This document shows positions 60,307 through 64,000 of a stretch of 64,000 nucleotides of DNA, one piece after another. The stretch lies in NCBI GenBank assembly GCA_023666615.1, contig JAMPBQ010000003.1, positions 1 through 64,000 on the forward strand, given 5' to 3'. The position numbers were made by a program, and so were the translations under genes. The notes beneath the pieces were generated by a model. It searched no databases. It was not told where the DNA came from and worked only from the letters and a program-made list of their open reading frames with translations. Position 1 is the first letter of the stretch, and each line of letters opens with the position of its first letter. The DNA is from Clostridium sp. (GTDB lineage Bacteria; Bacteroidota; Bacteroidia; Bacteroidales; Muribaculaceae).

Positions 60307-61737
60307 TTAGTTTGAGGTCGTGTGTTTATTCTTTGCGCCGATCATATTTTTAAGGAAAGACGCGGCTTTGTCCTCGGCATCTTTCTTTTCATCCGCGGCG
60401 TTGTTGATTTTTATATCGGACAATAGAATGTCTTTTTCTCCTTCGTATGTCATAGCGTTGTGCTTGTCAAGAGTTTGCACAACGCCGTTGAAGTTTTCGG
60501 CGAAATTTGGTATGAAATCTTGCGACCCGTAAGTGTTGAGGCGTCGGCGCACGAAGGATAGGGTGATAGTCGAGGGGTCGGCTGCGGGCTGGAAGCCATA
60601 GGCTTGCTTTTGGGCGTTTATCACCACGCGTGAAATTACCCCGCAGTCTATAAGCCGGTTTGTCACAGAGGATACGAGCTTTGAAGGTATGCCGTATTTC
60701 CCGGTGATGTCGTGGATTGACAGCGGGGGCTCCATCTTCACGAACCGCTGCACTATGGCGGCGGCGATGGCTATGTTCACCTTTTCATCGTATTCGTTTG
60801 AAATATCGTTGATTTGGTCGGAGAATGTGAATTGGAATACATTCTGCGAGGCGTAAGTAAGCAGGCATCCCGTGAAGGTAATCACCCATACAAGCTGCAT
60901 CCAAATCAGCATCAAAGGCAGGAAAGAAAAGCTGCCGTAGATGGCATTGTATTTGGCCACGTACACCTGTCCGCTGATGAAGAGCCACTGCAGCACGATG
61001 AACCCAAGCGCCGCGAATAGGCCCGGCAGCAGTGTATTGACAAACTTCACCTTGATGTTTGGCAGCAGCTTGAAAAGCAGGGAGAAGAAGAGGCTGACGA
61101 ATGCGAAGGAACCTATTTCAAAGCATACGCTTATGATAGGCGTCATGAATGTAAGGCCAAAGAGATTTTGGATTGACGAGCTCATGGACGCGTAAAGGCC
61201 GCCCCCGCAGATCATCAGCACCGGCAAGATGAGTAGCATGGCCGTATAGTCGGAGATTTTTCTCCAGATGCTGCGGCCTTCGCGCACATTCCATATCAGA
61301 TTGAACGCGTCCTCAATATTCATCATCAAGGAAATCAATGTATAGAGGAGGAATATGATGCCGACGCCCACGAATATGCCTTCTGACGCTTGGCTTAGGT
61401 AGGAGTCTACAAACGTAAGGGCATGCGCTATCGTCTCCCTTTGGCTGGGGAAGATGTGCATGAGTTCGTCCTGGAGATATTGCTGCAGCCCGAATCCGCG
61501 CCCTATGGCGAATAGGAGCGCCAGGGCGGGCACAATGGCGAGCAGCGTGCGGTAGGTCATTGCGCAGGCCTGCGTCTGAAGGTCGGTGCTCAGGAAGGAG
61601 CGCACGGTGATGTTGAGCGTCTTGATAAGATTTACAATGAATAGGGGGCGCGTGTCAGCCCACACGCCCTTTGTGCAGTATGTCCAAAAGCCGATGGCGC
61701 GCTCTGTTAATCTATTTGCCTTATCCTTGATGCTCAT
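60307..61737 (-). CDS. YihY/virulence factor BrkB-family membrane protein with C-terminal winged helix
   Basis: A 476-residue protein. The membrane part has six or more helices with the family motif LQTQACAMTYRTLLAIVPALALL and, later, FVNTLLPGLFAALGFIVLQW. After about residue 320 a soluble region follows (INIAIAAAIVQRFVKME, then ITGKYGIPSKLVSSVTNRL) that looks like a winged-helix/Rrf2-like domain, with a charged tail. The family was once called RNase BN, but it is not a nuclease. Function unknown. Confidence 0.88.
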   Translation of the reverse strand: MSIKDKANRLTERAIGFWTYCTKGVWADTRPLFIVNLIKTLNITVRSFLSTDLQTQACAMTYRTLLAIVPALALLFAIGRGFGLQQYLQDELMHIFPSQRETIAHALTFVDSYLSQASEGIFVGVGIIFLLYTLISLMMNIEDAFNLIWNVREGRSIWRKISDYTAMLLILPVLMICGGGLYASMSSSIQNLFGLTFMTPIISVCFEIGSFAFVSLFFSLLFKLLPNIKVKFVNTLLPGLFAALGFIVLQWLFISGQVYVAKYNAIYGSFSFLPLMLIWMQLVWVITFTGCLLTYASQNVFQFTFSDQINDISNEYDEKVNIAIAAAIVQRFVKMEPPLSIHDITGKYGIPSKLVSSVTNRLIDCGVISRVVINAQKQAYGFQPAADPSTITLSFVRRRLNTYGSQDFIPNFAENFNGVVQTLDKHNAMTYEGEKDILLSDIKINNAADEKKDAEDKAASFLKNMIGAKNKHTTSN

Positions 61738-61781
61738 TTGCTCTGTATAAATAGTTGAAATAGTGGATGGGAGGGGAATGC

Positions 61782-63149
61782 CTATCCGAACAGGGAGCGG
61801 AATGCTTCTTCCACCTTGGCCACCTCCACAATTTTAATGCTCAAAGAGTTAACGTCAACGCCCTTTAGATTGTTCTTTGGAATGAGCATTGTTTTCATCC
61901 CAAGCTTCTCGGCTTCGGAAATTCTTTGTTCTATGCGGGTCACAGGCCTTATTTCCCCGGAGAGGCCAACCTCCCCGGCAAAGCAAGTGTCTCTGTCTAT
62001 GGGCATGTCTACATTGCTTGAAAGTATGGCGCTAACCACGGCCAGGTCTAGCGCTGGGTCATTTACCTTCAGGCCGCCCGCGATGTTTAGGAACACATCC
62101 TTTGCCCCCAGCTTGAATCCAACCCGCTTTTCCAGCACGGCGAGGAGCATGTTCATGCGCTTGCCGTCAAATCCGGTCACTGTCCTTTGGGGGGTGCCGT
62201 AAGCGGCGGAGCTCACCAAGGCCTGTGTCTCTATCAGGAATGAGCGAGCGCCGTCGACTGTGACGCCAATGGCCATGCCTGATAGGCGCTCCCCGCCGTG
62301 CGACATTAGCATTTCGGAAGGATTCTTCACCTCGCGAAGGCCACGCTGGCTCATCTCGTAGATGCCGAGCTCTGACGTGCTGCCGAATCGGTTTTTGATG
62401 GGGCGGAGTATGCGGTACATGTACTGGCTGTCGCCGTCGAATTGGAGCACGGCGTCTACGATGTGCTCTAGCACCTTTGGCCCGGCCAGGCTCCCCTCTT
62501 TGTTGATGTGGCCGATTAGTATGACCGGCACATTGGATTCCTTGGCATATTTCAGCAGTTGAGCCGCACATTCGCGAACTTGGCTTACGCTGCCGGCCGA
62601 GGACTCAAGCGTTTCTGTAGCAATGGTTTGGATGGAGTCAACCACGAGTATCCCCGGCTGCACGTCTTCAATATGCTCAAGTATGTTTTCAAGCGATGTC
62701 TCGCTGACAATGAAGCAGTTGTTGCTGCCTCTGCCGATGCGGTCGGCCCTGAGCTTGAGTTGCGTCGGGCTTTCTTCGCCGGAAACGTACAATATTGTTT
62801 TTGACTTGATGGCCAGGAGGTTCTGTAGAACGAGCGTGGACTTTCCTATGCCCGGCTCTCCGCCAATCAGAATGATTGACCCTTGCACCAGGCCTCCGCC
62901 CAGCACGCGGTTGAGCTCTTCGGAAGGCATATGGATGCGAGGCTCTGACATTGCCTGAATTTCAGAGACTGCCTGCGGGCGGCTTTTTCCGCGTCTTGCC
63001 GCGGGAGAGGATGAACGCGCCTTAGCCGGCATGCGCTCTTCCACGAGGGTGTTCCATGCGCCGCACGCGGGGCATTTGCCTTCCCATTTGGGGGATTCAT
63101 TTCCGCAAGAGGAGCATACCCATACGGTCTTTTCCTTTGTCTTAGCCAT
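61782..63149 (-). CDS. radA: DNA repair protein RadA
   Basis: A 455-residue RecA-like ATPase that helps branch migration during recombination. It has an N-terminal zinc finger (VCSSCGNESPKWEGKCPACG), Walker A (GGEPGIGKST), the RadA-specific KNRFGSTSELGIYEM, and a C-terminal Lon-protease-like domain (LDLAVVSAILSS, FAGEVGLSGEIRPV). Full length. It overlaps the methyltransferase gene by 8 bases. Confidence 0.97.
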   Translation of the reverse strand: MAKTKEKTVWVCSSCGNESPKWEGKCPACGAWNTLVEERMPAKARSSSPAARRGKSRPQAVSEIQAMSEPRIHMPSEELNRVLGGGLVQGSIILIGGEPGIGKSTLVLQNLLAIKSKTILYVSGEESPTQLKLRADRIGRGSNNCFIVSETSLENILEHIEDVQPGILVVDSIQTIATETLESSAGSVSQVRECAAQLLKYAKESNVPVILIGHINKEGSLAGPKVLEHIVDAVLQFDGDSQYMYRILRPIKNRFGSTSELGIYEMSQRGLREVKNPSEMLMSHGGERLSGMAIGVTVDGARSFLIETQALVSSAAYGTPQRTVTGFDGKRMNMLLAVLEKRVGFKLGAKDVFLNIAGGLKVNDPALDLAVVSAILSSNVDMPIDRDTCFAGEVGLSGEIRPVTRIEQRISEAEKLGMKTMLIPKNNLKGVDVNSLSIKIVEVAKVEEAFRSLFG

Positions 63150-63885
63150 GTCGTCTAAATTCTGCCAATGTTATTGCCGTGGCGATGGCCACGTTTAGCG
63201 ATTCTGATGTAACTCTGCCCTTGGGGTAGGATGGGATGGTGATTCTGCGATTAACGCGTTGGGCTATTTCGGGCCTGATGCCGTTTCCTTCATTTCCCAT
63301 AATGATTATCCCGTGGCTTTGAAGGGGGGATTGGTAAATATCTTCGCCGTCGAGGAAGGTGCCGTAAATAGGTTCATCTTGATTTGCCTCTAGCATTTGG
63401 CCAAGGTCGCAATATATGGCTTTCACCCTTGAAATTGCGCCCATAGTGGCCTGCACAACCTTTGGATTCCATATGTCGGCAGTGTCTTGCGAGGCGAAAA
63501 TCCTCTCAACTCCCATCCAATCGGCCACCCGCAATATCGTGCCGAGGTTGCCGGGGTCCTGCACGCAATCGAGGGCCAGCGCCAATTCTCCATGCCGCAG
63601 CTTTAGGCCTTCATCCCATTGCGGGATTTCATAGATGGCGATTGCGGACGGAGTGGTGTTAAGCGTGGAAATGGCCTTTAGGTCGCAAGGCTTTGTTTCT
63701 TGCGCGGCTTGGGCGTATTCTTGAGGGCACTGCCAATCGGCGGAGTGCAGGAGCCTTATGAGTTGGAAGTGTCCGAGGGTGTCGCGTACGCACTTTTCCC
63801 CTTGCGCCATGAACCATCCCGTGGCCTTGCGTCCCTTGGATGTGGCGAGCGATGCGAATGTCTTGCGTTCATTGTTGGTGAGCAT
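63142..63885 (-). CDS. TrmH/SpoU-family RNA 2'-O-methyltransferase
   Basis: A 247-residue SPOUT methyltransferase. The three motifs are NLGTILRVADWMGVERIF, IIMGNEGNGIRPEIA and TSESLNVAIATAITLAEF, which form the knotted S-adenosylmethionine site. The N-terminal 90 residues form a substrate-binding domain. The target (rRNA or tRNA) is not shown by the sequence. Confidence 0.92.
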   Translation of the reverse strand: MLTNNERKTFASLATSKGRKATGWFMAQGEKCVRDTLGHFQLIRLLHSADWQCPQEYAQAAQETKPCDLKAISTLNTTPSAIAIYEIPQWDEGLKLRHGELALALDCVQDPGNLGTILRVADWMGVERIFASQDTADIWNPKVVQATMGAISRVKAIYCDLGQMLEANQDEPIYGTFLDGEDIYQSPLQSHGIIIMGNEGNGIRPEIAQRVNRRITIPSYPKGRVTSESLNVAIATAITLAEFRRHG

Positions 63886-63887
63886 CG

Positions 63888-64000
63888 CTATTGGGGCTTT
63901 ATGTTGTCAATTTCGGAAAGCCACAGCGAGGCGCTGGCGTCGCTGGGCATGCGCCAATCGCCTCGGGGAGAGAGGCAGACTGAGCCTACCTTTGGCCCGT
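63888..64000 (-). CDS. C-terminus of an unidentified protein (cut by window edge)
   Basis: The last 36 codons of a gene that continues beyond the window, ending [19 protein letters not shown], then [11 protein letters not shown] and stop TAG at 63888. It lies 2 bases upstream of the methyltransferase ATG, so it belongs to the same operon. I do not recognise the family from this piece. Confidence 0.6.
   Translation of the reverse strand, partial: GPKVGSVCLSPRGDWRMPSDASASLWLSEIDNIKPQ

Overview
The window reads as a chromosomal segment of a gut-type member of the order Bacteroidales (Bacteroidota). Pointers are promoters with the Bacteroidales -7 box TAnnTTTG in front of several genes, an UpxY-type NusG paralogue heading a polysaccharide operon, a eukaryote-like GT3 glycogen synthase beside a GT35 phosphorylase, and the families DUF4286 and DUF4857. 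A Muribaculaceae-like host is my guess from gene content and is not proven by the sequence. No tRNA, rRNA, CRISPR array or intact mobile element was seen.

Positions 1 to about 30,060 are one very long, AT-rich, minus-strand surface-polysaccharide operon, read from high to low coordinates. It starts with the UpxY antiterminator (30060), two unrecognised helical proteins and a small disrupted ORF. Then come the Wzx flippase, an F420H2-dehydrogenase-beta-like Fe-S protein, a hexapeptide acetyltransferase, a pyruvyltransferase, many GT2 and GT4 glycosyltransferases, two O-acyltransferases that both carry frameshifts, and an EpsG-like Wzy polymerase. A five-gene CDP-sugar cassette follows (rfbF, rfbH, rfbG, a YerF-like reductase, a YerE-like thiamine-diphosphate enzyme), and then more glycosyltransferases up to the window edge. 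The cassette predicts a branched-chain 3,6-dideoxyhexose of the yersiniose type. In front of upxY, two 16-bp inverted repeats flank 158 bp whose only good -7 box points away from the operon. This looks like a phase-variable invertible promoter captured in the OFF orientation.

Positions 30,330 to 33,400 are a decayed junction: a dead IS3-family element with recognisable terminal inverted repeats, fragments of a type I restriction-modification locus (HsdM start, HsdS-like tail), and an orphan AbiEi antitoxin without its AbiEii toxin.

Positions 33,460 to 64,000 are GC-richer, mostly housekeeping sequence. It holds mnmE (with a tandem repeat in its G domain), a DNA/RNA endonuclease, ruvC, DUF4286, a GT2 and a 1371-residue AlbA_2 protein. 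Next are glycerate kinase, a PhnP-like hydrolase, a BamE-like lipoprotein and a YidE-type transporter. A plus-strand five-gene set follows (ABC ATPase, permease, DUF4857, lipoprotein, PepSY-TM protein). Last come a PepSY-like lipoprotein, glycogen phosphorylase and synthase, and a long minus-strand run: TrmH-like methyltransferase, radA, YihY, MATE, FAD oxidoreductase, ridA, S1/P1 nuclease and the GTPase YihA.
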